Origin: Bacteroidales bacterium UBA3844
GTDB lineage: Bacteria; Bacteroidota; Bacteroidia; Bacteroidales; Paludibacteraceae
Assembly (NCBI GenBank): GCA_002392915.1
Contig: DGHQ01000006.1
Location: 1 to 64,000 of the forward strand
Direction of reading: 5' to 3'
Length of the DNA: 64,000 nucleotides
How positions within the stretch are numbered: position 1 is the stretch's first letter; every line of letters begins with the position of its first letter. Both the position numbers and the translations under genes were made by a program. Positions 26,341 through 36,095 of this stretch are shown piece after piece. Under the pieces are notes generated by a model that was not told the DNA's origin, did not search any database, and was given only the letters and a program-made list of their open reading frames with translations.

Positions 26341-27492
26341 TTAAGAAAAGTCATTAGTGCCGTGCAGTCTCACACTGAATGTCAGTATTTCACTATGTCT
26401 GTCGACAGTGACTTTCACTTCATCGCCTGGACTGAATCTTGTAAGCCTGTCTTGGATTTCAGCCACTGATTTGACACTTGCATTGTCGACGGCAATGATG
26501 ACATCTCCGTTCTGCATTCCAGCTTCCTTGGCTCCTCCTTTCTCTCCTACTTCCACTACATATACTCCATCCAAACGATTTACATTGTTTGCTTTGGCAA
26601 ATTCGTCTGTGATGTCTGTGATCACTATTCCAAGCAATGCTCTCTGTACTGTGCCGAATTCTTTCAAATCTGACACTATCTTTGTCATGATCGACACTGG
26701 AATGGCAAACGCATATCCTGCAAATGAACCTGTCTGCGACGCAATGGCTGAGTTGATACCTACCAATTCTCCATTCAGGTTCACAAGCGCTCCTCCACTG
26801 TTTCCTGGATTCACAGCGGCGTCGGTCTGGATAAACGATTCTATTTTCATATCACCGGACAAAATATTGATATTACGTCCTTTGGCGCTTACAATTCCTG
26901 CCGTCACTGTAGATGTAAGATTAAATGGATTGCCCACAGCCAACACCCACTCTCCTACTTTCAGATCGTCGGAATTGCCTATTTCAATTGGAGACAAATT
27001 GTCTGCCTCTATTTTTAACAAAGCCAAATCGGTAGACGGATCCAGTCCTATGATTTGGGCTTCAAACTCTCGTTTATCATTAAGAGTCACCGTCACACGG
27101 TCGGCTCCATGCACGACGTGATTGTTTGTCACTATATAGCCAAGATTATCAAGTATAACGCCAGAGCCAGAGCCCACTGGTCGTGGATTGATGTTTTGTT
27201 GTCTGCGACGTGGCTGTCCGAAAAATGAGCCAAACAAATCTTCCAATGTAACAACATTAGATTGCCTGCCTTTGGAATATGTGATGATATGCACAACCGA
27301 ATTTAGCGATTTCTCTGCGGCGACAGTGAAATCAACTCCCGTCGAAACACATTTTGCTGATGAATTTACTGATGTAGACTCTTTTAACAAAGCGTTCGCA
27401 TCTTCTGACGATTGGCTCGTCTGCACTTTACACGACAAAAACAATGTAGAAAAAATGGCAATCGAACATGCCGTCAAAACACTCCTTTTCAT
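26341..27492 (-). CDS. HtrA/DegP-type serine protease, lipoprotein form with one PDZ domain
   Basis: 383 aa from the ATG at 27492. The signal peptide ends FLSC, suggesting a lipid anchor. The trypsin-like domain carries His125 (TNNHVV), Asp155 (STDLAL) and Ser232 (GNSGG), and an LA-type loop rich in Arg (about 80-105). A single PDZ domain follows (about 280-375, NGDVIIAVDNASV). Most Bacteroidota DegP proteins are near 480-510 aa with two PDZ domains, so this is a short DegS-like version. It should degrade misfolded proteins in the periplasm. The upstream TTG at 27501 is a weaker start. Confidence 0.9.
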   Translation of the reverse strand: MKRSVLTACSIAIFSTLFLSCKVQTSQSSEDANALLKESTSVNSSAKCVSTGVDFTVAAEKSLNSVVHIITYSKGRQSNVVTLEDLFGSFFGQPRRRQQNINPRPVGSGSGVILDNLGYIVTNNHVVHGADRVTVTLNDKREFEAQIIGLDPSTDLALLKIEADNLSPIEIGNSDDLKVGEWVLAVGNPFNLTSTVTAGIVSAKGRNINILSGDMKIESFIQTDAAVNPGNSGGALVNLNGELVGINSAIASQTGSFAGYAFAIPVSIMTKIVSDLKEFGTVQRALLGIVITDITDEFAKANNVNRLDGVYVVEVGEKGGAKEAGMQNGDVIIAVDNASVKSVAEIQDRLTRFSPGDEVKVTVDRHSEILTFSVRLHGTNDFS

Positions 27493-27518
27493 ACCCTTCA
27501 ATTTTTGTAATTTCTTTA

Positions 27519-27526
27519 CAAAGATA
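27519..27526 (-). promoter_or_regulatory. Putative -7 element for htrA-like gene
   Basis: CAAAGATA on the plus strand reads TATCTTTG on the minus strand, 26 bases before the ATG at 27492. Confidence 0.45.
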
Positions 27527-27565
27527 ACGAAAAAATAGATTTTTTATTGTGTGGATATAAAGCTT

Positions 27566-27588
27566 TTTGGATAGGATTTATATTTTTG
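27566..27588 (+). promoter_or_regulatory. Putative promoter, TTTG-N11-TATTTTTG
   Basis: TATTTTTG at 27581-27588 fits TAnnTTTG; TTTG at 27566-27569 lies 11 bases upstream. It drives the nucleotidyltransferase/HEPN pair and is divergent from the htrA-like promoter. Confidence 0.5.
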
Positions 27589-27609
27589 TATGACAAATTA
27601 GACTAAAGT

Positions 27610-27927
27610 ATGAATCACGACAAAGAAATAGAACAAGGTTTGCTCAACATTGCAAAAAAAAACTCAGGCTTAGCCAAGTTCATATTGTTTGGATCAAGAG
27701 CAAGAGGTGACGCTCGCTCTGATTCAGACTGGGATATTCTTGTCGTTATCAACACAGACAAAATCAGACACGAAGACTATTGCAAATTTGCTGATCCATT
27801 CTACGATTTAGGTTTACAATACGACGCTGTAATCAACCCAATTCTACAAACATCTGAAAACTGGACAAAATTTTCATATCTTCCTCTGTTTAAGAATATA
27901 CAAAAAGAAGGGAGAATACTATGCTGA
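27610..27927 (+). CDS. Minimal nucleotidyltransferase (MNT) domain protein
   Basis: 105 aa. The GSx10DxD signature of MNT/MntA proteins is exact: Gly28-Ser29 in FGSRARGD and Asp40-x-Asp42. In studied pairs MntA transfers AMP to a Tyr of its HEPN partner to silence it. It overlaps the HEPN gene by seven bases, the normal pair layout. Whether this pair is a toxin-antitoxin or another regulatory unit is not decided by sequence. Confidence 0.85.
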   Translation: MNHDKEIEQGLLNIAKKNSGLAKFILFGSRARGDARSDSDWDILVVINTDKIRHEDYCKFADPFYDLGLQYDAVINPILQTSENWTKFSYLPLFKNIQKEGRILC

Positions 27928-28322
27928 CAGAAGAAGAAAGACAAGCTATCGTAACATACAGATTGGAGAAAGCAGAAAATGCGTTAAAACAAGTGGAAGC
28001 AAATATTGCCAATGAATTTTGGGATTTGATTGCCAACAGATTATACTATGCTGCATATTATGCAGTTACAGCCTTGTTAATCAGTGAAAATCACGAAACG
28101 CATACACACAATGGTGTAATAACAATGTTTGGACTTCATTTTGTAAAAACTGATAAATTCACAAAAGAAGATCATAGATTATACCAACGTCTTTTCACAC
28201 AAAGACAAACTGGAGACTACAGTGATAACTTCTTTCTTGATAAGGAGGATGTAATGCCCCAAATCGAACCTACAAAAAAATTTATCAAGAAAATTTCTGA
28301 TTACTTATCAGAAAAGCATTAG
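27921..28322 (+). CDS. HEPN-domain partner of the MNT protein
   Basis: 133 aa, helical, with the HEPN-type segment NRLYYAAYYAVTALL and the later RQTGDYSD motif of PF05168-like HEPN proteins. The Rx4-6H ribonuclease motif of active HepT toxins cannot be found anywhere in the protein, so RNA cleavage is doubtful. It ends 34 bases from the convergent end of the tubulin-like operon. Possible roles: inactive partner, immunity module or regulator. Confidence 0.8.
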   Translation: MLTEEERQAIVTYRLEKAENALKQVEANIANEFWDLIANRLYYAAYYAVTALLISENHETHTHNGVITMFGLHFVKTDKFTKEDHRLYQRLFTQRQTGDYSDNFFLDKEDVMPQIEPTKKFIKKISDYLSEKH

Positions 28323-28356
28323 TTATAAAGTGCATCTGTGGATTGTCCCAACAGTT

Positions 28357-30174
28357 TTACGCGATTACAATTCTTCTCACAAAATCGCTCTTTTTAAACG
28401 AAGGTATTGTGCCGATAACAAAATTATCTTCCTGCATATCACAGACGTAATAAACATCATCGTTATAAGAGAATACGTCGTTGCGTAATGCACCACACAA
28501 ATCTTTGCAGACATTTTCTTTTTCCGCCACTTCCAATGCCACTCGTCCATCTCGAGTCTGAAGTATATTAACTTTATAATCCATTGTGGTATAGATTGTT
28601 GCGGCAAGCATCGCACGATCCATCGCTGTGGCTTTTTTACTATAAAGTATCTCTTCTGCAGAACGAAGTCTACCTGCAGTCAAACTATTCTCTACCCTTT
28701 CAAACGACTCTCTGTCTTGCACAAAATCAAAAATCATCTGCATTCTCTGCACACTCGACAATCCTCGTTCAATTGTGATATTATCGATAAACCAACAAAT
28801 CTTCTTAATATGAATGGAATCTTTCTCCTCTTCCACAAAATATCTTGCGACATCGGCAGGATCTCCGTCGGAATTCAACAATTCAGAATTGTTGTAATTC
28901 TGTGTCAATCTTGCCATTTCGGATCTATCAAATTTCAGACGTAACAGCAACTTGTTGTTGGTATTAACTCCTGAGATTGTCCAATCGTAATGGTTGATGG
29001 CAAACAATGCAGGGTTTGGATTAGGATCATCCGCCCCGTCGTCGACTTTATTATCATCAACTTCATTTTGCTTTAACATCGGCAATAAAGGATCATCAAC
29101 TTTCCATGGCTTGAAATTTTTCTTTTTAAAAGAACTCCAAGTGATTATAAATAAAAAAAACAAAATAATCCAATTGAGATCCACAGATGTATAGAAATAT
29201 AGACCAACAAGCAAAAAGAATGACATAGCAAATAATGGACCGTTCATACCAGTCCATCTATTCAATAGACTCAAAAACTGGGTGAATTTTGTATTCTTGA
29301 AAGACAATTCGACATGAATTTCATGCATGATAAACCAAATGAGTCCAAATGTCAACGACATAGCAATTCCATGAGGAAGAAATCTTATTGTACACTTGTC
29401 GTCTGCAGGATAAGGGATAAATAATTCCTTAAGAATAAACACCACGATGAATATCATGAGTGAAATGAAACATGTATCATTAATTGATGGTTTATGACGT
29501 GAATATCCTCCATCTGTCACAGTTGTGTCTAGTCGTTTACGGATATCTTCTTTGATGGCAAGGTATCCACACAACAACTTTCGCATAGGAAACAATTTGT
29601 CCACATCCTTTTTTTGTTTTCCAAACTCCCGGATTTTGTAGACTTCTGTTTCTTCAGCTTTTGTTTCAGAACTGTTTTTCGCTCCCTCCACTCCATCTTC
29701 TGGTAGAAGATCCACCTCATCTGGCACAACCAATTCAGTCTCTGATGATGGCTTTGTAATAGTAGCTATATAATTATAACGAGAGAAAAAAGCTGCCCCC
29801 CAATCTTTTATCGTCTCAAAAGACAATTTTCCAGCAGATTCATCTGATCCTGTCACTCCGACCATGCATCCTTTGAACACCTCATCGTTCACTATCCAAG
29901 ATTCGACAGGTTCATAATCGACAACATCGTCGTCTTCAAATGTCTTTCTTATATGAAGCTCTGCCTTATTATTCTTGATATAGATATGTCCGATTGGATT
30001 AACCGTACGTGGGAAATGTCCATCATATATGGCAAAAGAATCATCCTCACGTACAATCTTACATTTTTCAGCAATTGCACGTGGCCATAATTTGTACCAT
30101 ATAAAGCAAGCCAACGCATATAGTAGCGTCGGAATCAGGATTCCTCCCAATATCATCAATATTAGATCACTCAT
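28357..30174 (-). CDS. Polytopic membrane protein with a transglutaminase-like domain lacking catalytic residues
   Basis: 605 aa. A membrane helix at about 5-27, a soluble region (30-225), then about four helices between 230 and 360. The C-terminal domain (about 460-605) follows the bacterial transglutaminase-like pattern: FVQDRESF, AEEILY, the helix MDRAMLAATIYTTMDYKV, GRVALEV, and YYVCDMQEDNFVIG. At the usual GDCxD site it reads ATAMD (Cys to Ala517), and the catalytic His is Arg544, while an acidic residue remains (Asp579). The fold call is by eye. It overlaps the preceding gene by four bases (ATGA) and is the last gene of the tubulin-like operon. Confidence 0.7.
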   Translation of the reverse strand: MSDLILMILGGILIPTLLYALACFIWYKLWPRAIAEKCKIVREDDSFAIYDGHFPRTVNPIGHIYIKNNKAELHIRKTFEDDDVVDYEPVESWIVNDEVFKGCMVGVTGSDESAGKLSFETIKDWGAAFFSRYNYIATITKPSSETELVVPDEVDLLPEDGVEGAKNSSETKAEETEVYKIREFGKQKKDVDKLFPMRKLLCGYLAIKEDIRKRLDTTVTDGGYSRHKPSINDTCFISLMIFIVVFILKELFIPYPADDKCTIRFLPHGIAMSLTFGLIWFIMHEIHVELSFKNTKFTQFLSLLNRWTGMNGPLFAMSFFLLVGLYFYTSVDLNWIILFFLFIITWSSFKKKNFKPWKVDDPLLPMLKQNEVDDNKVDDGADDPNPNPALFAINHYDWTISGVNTNNKLLLRLKFDRSEMARLTQNYNNSELLNSDGDPADVARYFVEEEKDSIHIKKICWFIDNITIERGLSSVQRMQMIFDFVQDRESFERVENSLTAGRLRSAEEILYSKKATAMDRAMLAATIYTTMDYKVNILQTRDGRVALEVAEKENVCKDLCGALRNDVFSYNDDVYYVCDMQEDNFVIGTIPSFKKSDFVRRIVIA

Positions 30175-32720
30175 GCCTTGTATTCGTAATTAATTCCTCC
30201 TAGTTCATCCCACGGAGTAAAGTCTTCTTCTGTTGAATCGCCAATATATTGTCTGAAAAGCTCATCTTTGTATGAAGACGGTACTTCTTGATTCTGTTTT
30301 TCATCCTCTTCATAATTACACTTTAGTCGCCAATCTATCTGGTCTTCAACCTTTTGCCATGTCACGACAAATAAATAAGGATCTGTCTCATGATGTTTGC
30401 AAACCAACGGTCCGACTTCATATCTGCGTGCTTCATCCATCTCAAACAGTTCATGTCTGGCTTTCGCCGCAAACTCTTTGTCGGCAGCACGAAGAAGCAT
30501 AGGCTCCTCATCATTCGTAGTTACAAACATTCCGTTTAACTCTGCCATCTTGTAAAGAGGACGGAATGTGATGCTGTCGCCATAATCACGGTGGAAATCG
30601 GCGAAGTCTTTTGGCACATTCGGCAGATTGTCCGTGAAACATTTCGCTATGCGACGATGCAACATCTCATAATCCTCATCAGCTTTTTCTGCTTCAAAAT
30701 CAGCGTCTTCCTTGCCAAACAAACGGTTTCCAGGAAGTGTCACAATCTCAGATATGAATTTGTCTGCAAACAAATTCTGCAACATATCCTTGTAGTCTGT
30801 CTTCGTAAGTTCAGACAATTTACGCGTCTTACGATTCAAATAAAGCATCGGCTCAACCAGTTCCGGATTCTTCACCAACGTCTCTCCTCCAAACTTTGCT
30901 TGTGTCAAATGTTGGTTGAACATTGTCTCCTTCACATTAACTGTCCACCAATCAGTTTTTTCCATTGCCAACTCATCTTTAGCCTTATCTATAAGCTTCA
31001 TGACATGTCGTTTCTGCTGTGAACAGAAATCGTAGAGATCATTGTAGAGATAATCCACCTGATCCTCATAATCCTGACGCATATTTTTGTTGACTTCAAG
31101 CAATGTGTTGGCAAGAAGCATCTTCTTTAATTTTCTGACATACTTATAGTTACGAAAATACTTCGTAAACGATGCTATCCACGGAATTATGGCTCCAATT
31201 GTCACCCAAACCCATGAATATTCCGGTCTCATCACATTATAATAAGTGCTATAAGCAGACAAATCCGTTATTGTAGGAAGTATTTCGTTTAAAAGATAAG
31301 GCACGACGTTGATAAGCACAAACACAATCACGACACTCAACACTGCTGTCTTAGCGATCAATCCGAGCAACGTCGGTTCAAACTCAATTATGGAACTCAA
31401 TTCTTTCACCAAATCCAAGTTTCTCTGCTGGGTTGTTCTGTCCGTGTCATCCTTAAAATCAAGGTAGAAATCTTTGATGAATTCCGGACATTTTACCATA
31501 TCATCCTTGTCCTCTTTTGCCCGTTCCTTATATTTGCAGATCTCTTCTTGCATAGTGTCATAATACGCAAGTGTCTGAGGCAGAGTGACATCCGGATTAT
31601 ATGAACTTCCTATAAAATATGAAGCAGACTCACGGATTGTACTCGCGGCTCTTTCATAAATTGCCTCACGATTTTTCACCATCGTGTCGACGGATTTGTA
31701 TCTCAACGAATACGAAATCTGCTGGTGTCGTTTCACCAATGTGGAAGGAAGATGTTTCAGATATGTCTGGAAATAGTCACGAAGCAGATTGTATCTGTAG
31801 AAATTATAAATCGGATGTGGATCAGGATTCTCATAAAGTTTGTTGAAGACGTCGCCCAAATCGCATCCAGACTTTAGTTTTCCCTCCACTTTAGCCACAT
31901 TACGCGCGATTTCATCATCGTCCTTGATATCATCAGTTATGTAGTCGTAGTTGAGATTTTCATCTCGCACCAACGCTTTCAATATGTTGCGTCGGATATT
32001 CCAGGCATACATGTCGTGTTGGGCCTTGCCATCGTAGAACACGGATGCGGCGCCAAGTGAATAGTAGCCATTCTGTGTGGCAAGATCATTGCCAAACACT
32101 GTGGCGTCGTTATCTCCACAGAAATAGACAGACAGCATATATTGGAACAGCAGATCAGTCAACTCATTGGTTTGCAGCTGACAATAGAATCTGTTTGCGA
32201 CATACTGGTTTTCCTGATACAACACGACTCTGGCAAATTTCTTTTTCTCCATCATCGCATTCAGTTGCTCAAGAAACTCCACACATCTGCGTTTGTGCTG
32301 CAAGTCGTGCGACTGGTTGATTGCCTCCTTCACACATAAAAATCCAGTCTGCTCCAATCCACGATTAAGATGCGTCGAAAGTATATTTCCGAATTTGTCA
32401 TCCAAAATAGATGGTAACAGATGAAAAATTTGCTGTGTGAGTTTTTCTTCCGCATTTCCAAGAATACAAACCTGAAGATTGATGAACGGAAATCCCTTTT
32501 CAAGGAAATAGTTCACCATACGCTGCCCTTCCCTCACCGTATATTCGATCATTGCATCAAAAGAATCCTTGTCGGCAATTCCTTTAATGCAACGACGGTT
32601 GGCAAGGTTGGTCACACGCCAGCAGTGACGTTGCTCGCGAGAAAGTTTGCGGAGATTTTCCGCCAACCTCTTGCGAACATCTATATCCTCATTAAGATTT
32701 ATAACCCAAACAGGTGTCAT
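30171..32720 (-). CDS. Two-helix membrane protein of the tubulin-like operon
   Basis: 849 aa, no family recognised. A soluble N-terminal half (1-445) begins with VWVINLNEDIDVRKRLAENL and includes VCILGNAEEKLTQQIF, which looks like an alternating alpha/beta fold. Two membrane helices (about 451-476 and 502-518) form a hairpin, so both large parts should face the cytoplasm. The C-terminal 330 residues are mostly helical and acidic. Its start shares one base with the stop of the tubulin-like gene (TGATG) and its end overlaps the next gene by four bases, so the three products are probably made in fixed ratio and interact. Confidence 0.75.
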   Translation of the reverse strand: MTPVWVINLNEDIDVRKRLAENLRKLSREQRHCWRVTNLANRRCIKGIADKDSFDAMIEYTVREGQRMVNYFLEKGFPFINLQVCILGNAEEKLTQQIFHLLPSILDDKFGNILSTHLNRGLEQTGFLCVKEAINQSHDLQHKRRCVEFLEQLNAMMEKKKFARVVLYQENQYVANRFYCQLQTNELTDLLFQYMLSVYFCGDNDATVFGNDLATQNGYYSLGAASVFYDGKAQHDMYAWNIRRNILKALVRDENLNYDYITDDIKDDDEIARNVAKVEGKLKSGCDLGDVFNKLYENPDPHPIYNFYRYNLLRDYFQTYLKHLPSTLVKRHQQISYSLRYKSVDTMVKNREAIYERAASTIRESASYFIGSSYNPDVTLPQTLAYYDTMQEEICKYKERAKEDKDDMVKCPEFIKDFYLDFKDDTDRTTQQRNLDLVKELSSIIEFEPTLLGLIAKTAVLSVVIVFVLINVVPYLLNEILPTITDLSAYSTYYNVMRPEYSWVWVTIGAIIPWIASFTKYFRNYKYVRKLKKMLLANTLLEVNKNMRQDYEDQVDYLYNDLYDFCSQQKRHVMKLIDKAKDELAMEKTDWWTVNVKETMFNQHLTQAKFGGETLVKNPELVEPMLYLNRKTRKLSELTKTDYKDMLQNLFADKFISEIVTLPGNRLFGKEDADFEAEKADEDYEMLHRRIAKCFTDNLPNVPKDFADFHRDYGDSITFRPLYKMAELNGMFVTTNDEEPMLLRAADKEFAAKARHELFEMDEARRYEVGPLVCKHHETDPYLFVVTWQKVEDQIDWRLKCNYEEDEKQNQEVPSSYKDELFRQYIGDSTEEDFTPWDELGGINYEYKA

Positions 32721-35700
32721 CAGTCTTTACAAGTGAAATCCTCAAATGTCTTGAATTTGTCGTTAAGCACACGCAACATCTCTTTCAATGTCTCCATCTC
32801 CTGGAAACTCTGGGCTGTACGTGCATCTCTGTATTTTGTATCAAGAATTGTCTCGACTTTCTGTTTTGCCTGATTGAATCCCTGAACCAAAATATTGTTG
32901 TCCAATGCGTTGACTGCCTGCATATAGCGGTCGATGAAATTGTCGTAGTGGTCGCTCAAATAGCGTTTTCCAAACTCATTGCTCAACTCTGTGTAGAAGA
33001 GATTGCTGTAGCATGGAGTGTATTTGCGTCCCTTCTCCGCAATGTTGATCTGGATCTTCTTGTCGCCCAAAATCTCAAGCGACAAGTCTGTAGCCCAAAC
33101 CACCGCATTGTTTTCAATCTCAAATGGTTTTTGACCATAAACGCCCTCCAAATACGACTTGTCTGGAATGACTACAAATTTTTTCATTGTAGATTCATCG
33201 TAGCTGCTTAGAATCATCAGTTTAAGCATTGCGATAGTTGCGTTTGACGCATCAAGTGGCAACAGACTCTTGATTTCATCCACGTTGCCGCCTGTTCTTG
33301 CAAATGCCTGATGGAAATGGTAGTACTCCTTCTTATCACATTTCTCATACTCCGACTTGATATTATGGTAAGTGCGGTAATACTCGAAATTCATTCCCGT
33401 CTTCGCCGTGATGATATAGAACAATTCAGAATTGCTATGACCAATAAACTTTTGAGAGCTTGACTCCTGGAAGTTGAAAACCTTCTTTGCGTTGTCTCTA
33501 TTGTCAGCCACACAGAAATCCCTCTGTTCCAGAACACCATCCATTTGACCGATGTTGTAAGAGAAGAACAATGTTGGAGCAAGACGTTTTGTCACCTCAT
33601 CTAGCTGATCTGTAGTAAGTTCGTTGATAAGATCTGGCAATTTCTTGTCGTACCATCCATTCACGGCCGAATTTCTGCGGCACATCAAGCCAAACGCTTT
33701 GTATGCGAAATTCAGAATATCGTCGATTGTCTTCTCAGCGCTGCGTTCTGTATTGATGAAGAACTTAGATTTCAGAGTTGCCTCGCCATTTTCATCCAAT
33801 GCCTCCACAATATAGTTGGCAGACTTCAAATCTGGCTCAATCTGATTCTTCATTGTATGGAAGAAATCAGTCAACGCTTCTGTAGTAGGCACACGCACAT
33901 TGCCAGAAACGGCCTCTTTGTCTGGAGTAATCAGTTTCTCATAATACTCAGCGAACAAGTTGTCTCGTTTCCAACCGTCGCCATTAGCGAATTCACAAAT
34001 ATTTGGCAGGTAGACGGAAGTGATGTCCTCTTTCTTTGCTCTGAATGTCTCTGCAAGATTCTTGAAACTCTGTTTTGGTCCCTTCTCGCTCAACAATGCA
34101 GTCTTTGCAGCTTCCGACAACGCTCTCAAATGACGTGCCACAACGTCCAAGAATCCATTTTCACCGTAGCAGAATGATTTGATAAGTTCAAAAATCTTAT
34201 TCTCGACTAGAATCTCACGTTTAAGTTCCAATCCTCTCTTGTAGACGCTGTAAACATTGGCTATGTCGTCGGCGTTGTTGTTGATGTGAACCATCTCAAG
34301 GAAAGTTCTCTCCTCAGCTTTCTCTCTTGCTGAATCAAGGTCACTTTTCTCCTTGCTGCTTGACGATTTCTCATATTTAGTGTTCTGACGGTTCAATTCG
34401 CTCTTTGTCTGCAAGTGCGACGCATAATCTGCGATGATTGAATCCTGAATCATATCCTTGTCCTTGTCGTAGTGGTTGAACAAAGATGTACACTCTTCAT
34501 CAAGTCGCTCGACAGCTGCAATTGTATTCTGAAGTCCGATTTCTGTAACCAAATCCTCGACACATGACCAAATTTTCTGCTCAAGTGCATCTTGTGTCGA
34601 CTTCTGCAATGCGTCGTTGTCCTGATCTTCAATCACGTCGGCTAGACTCTGAGTCGTCTTCTTGACTGCAGAATTCATCTTGCCGGCATCAAACTTGTCC
34701 ACTCGTTTGTCGCCCTCTATCACACCTGCTCGCGACTCTGAGAAGTTAGTCTTGATAGCCTGAGTCATCTGATTGCGGATTTCGCTGAAATAGTTGTTAT
34801 CTCCATCAGGATTAAGCACATAGGCATTGATAGTGTCCTTGATTAGATTCTCGACAACTTTATTCAAGTCCACTTTATTTGCCTTGTCGTTGACTGACTT
34901 TCCAAGGATACAGTGTTCAAGCAAATCAGCCTGAATACGGCATTTCATATAGTCGTCGAAATCAGTGCTTGGCTTCTTCAACGCCACATATCCCATCGGA
35001 AGTAGGAAATTCTTCTCAGTGCCAGGAGCCACCTCTCCGTCGCGAGTGTTATCCATGAACGACTCAAAACCTCTTGCACCTGGGCCATCGTGAAGATAAC
35101 ATAGAAGTTCAGCTGTATTCGAATACATGCTGTCAAGATTACCTAGGTTGTTGCCAGCCTCTGTCTGGAAATCAACAGGAATCAAGGCTTCAAATGGTCT
35201 GTATGGTAGCGACGTGTTGATGCGCGAATAACGGTCGTTCAATGCGAGACGGTGGAACAAAGTGGCTGTCTCTGGCTTCTTCGACCATGCCATCTCCGCC
35301 TCCAACTCTGACATAACGGCAAACGCATTGCGTGGATACTTCTCATTGCGTCCGTTGTGGTCGATATACCACTGCGGCATATACATTGTAAGGATAACCT
35401 TTGGATCTGCTTCGTCGATTGTTGCCTTGTGCATCATGTTCACGAAATACAACACATCGTTGATGATACCTGAACCTGTGCCTCCCAAACTTGAACAAAC
35501 GACCCAGTAGCATACCGTGTTGTTGTCGGCAGCGTTGTCCTCTATCTTATTCAAATCCTGAATATTCTTCACAAGTTTCTCACAAAACTGATCGGCAAGA
35601 CGGGCGAATGCGGTACGTGATTTCAAACGAAATGCTCCGGCTCCAAATTTCAAAGCTCGGTTATCCATGTGCATAGCCACCTCGTCATCACAAGCCTCTA

Positions 35701-36028
35701 TGATACGCTTGTTGATCTGGATCTCCTGCGCCGCCTTAGCCTTTTGGTAGATGACGTAAGGATTCTGGGTTCCAAGGTTTATAAGCTCATTCGTGGAAAG
35801 CATTTTCACACGTCCGTTCTCATATTTAGTACGGAATTTTTCATTAAGGTTGTCAATGTCTCCGGCGTCAGTGTCGATGAACATAAAACGATAGTTGTCA
35901 TTCATCACGTCAACCTTACTACGGTTGCCACTGACATTCTGAAGGCTTTCATACACCTTCATCTTGATTAGAGCCACAGTCTTCGAGCCTGCACCTCCAC
36001 AGCCGATAAAAATATGTTTTCTTGCCAT
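32720..36028 (-). CDS. Large tubulin/FtsZ-like GTPase (Tubulin_2 type)
   Basis: 1102 aa. The N-terminal GTPase domain has IGCGGAGSKT (8-17, nucleotide loop), FMFIDTDAGD (48-57), and the tubulin signature SSLGGTGSG (179-187) followed by IINDVLYFV. These match the tubulin superfamily, of the large bacterial Tubulin_2 kind and not cell-division FtsZ. The remaining about 850 residues are mostly helical with coiled-coil-like charged stretches (about 550-600, KSSSSKEKSDLDSAREKAEE). It should bind GTP and may polymerise or form a scaffold under the membrane with the two downstream membrane proteins. It follows the VWA gene by 67 bases and overlaps the next gene by one base. Confidence 0.85.
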   Translation of the reverse strand: MARKHIFIGCGGAGSKTVALIKMKVYESLQNVSGNRSKVDVMNDNYRFMFIDTDAGDIDNLNEKFRTKYENGRVKMLSTNELINLGTQNPYVIYQKAKAAQEIQINKRIIEACDDEVAMHMDNRALKFGAGAFRLKSRTAFARLADQFCEKLVKNIQDLNKIEDNAADNNTVCYWVVCSSLGGTGSGIINDVLYFVNMMHKATIDEADPKVILTMYMPQWYIDHNGRNEKYPRNAFAVMSELEAEMAWSKKPETATLFHRLALNDRYSRINTSLPYRPFEALIPVDFQTEAGNNLGNLDSMYSNTAELLCYLHDGPGARGFESFMDNTRDGEVAPGTEKNFLLPMGYVALKKPSTDFDDYMKCRIQADLLEHCILGKSVNDKANKVDLNKVVENLIKDTINAYVLNPDGDNNYFSEIRNQMTQAIKTNFSESRAGVIEGDKRVDKFDAGKMNSAVKKTTQSLADVIEDQDNDALQKSTQDALEQKIWSCVEDLVTEIGLQNTIAAVERLDEECTSLFNHYDKDKDMIQDSIIADYASHLQTKSELNRQNTKYEKSSSSKEKSDLDSAREKAEERTFLEMVHINNNADDIANVYSVYKRGLELKREILVENKIFELIKSFCYGENGFLDVVARHLRALSEAAKTALLSEKGPKQSFKNLAETFRAKKEDITSVYLPNICEFANGDGWKRDNLFAEYYEKLITPDKEAVSGNVRVPTTEALTDFFHTMKNQIEPDLKSANYIVEALDENGEATLKSKFFINTERSAEKTIDDILNFAYKAFGLMCRRNSAVNGWYDKKLPDLINELTTDQLDEVTKRLAPTLFFSYNIGQMDGVLEQRDFCVADNRDNAKKVFNFQESSSQKFIGHSNSELFYIITAKTGMNFEYYRTYHNIKSEYEKCDKKEYYHFHQAFARTGGNVDEIKSLLPLDASNATIAMLKLMILSSYDESTMKKFVVIPDKSYLEGVYGQKPFEIENNAVVWATDLSLEILGDKKIQINIAEKGRKYTPCYSNLFYTELSNEFGKRYLSDHYDNFIDRYMQAVNALDNNILVQGFNQAKQKVETILDTKYRDARTAQSFQEMETLKEMLRVLNDKFKTFEDFTCKD

Positions 36029-36095
36029 ATATTATGTGTATTTTTTTCTAATTAATTTTTATTTAGCATTTTGCTTTTATAATTCCTAATTTTCC

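Noticed and set aside
27921..28322. Calling the HEPN protein an active HepT ribonuclease toxin
   Set aside because: No Rx4-6H motif is present.
32720..36028. Reading the tubulin-like gene as ftsZ
   Set aside because: It is 1102 aa, has only the general GTPase signatures, lacks the FtsZ C-terminal peptide and is not in a division cluster.
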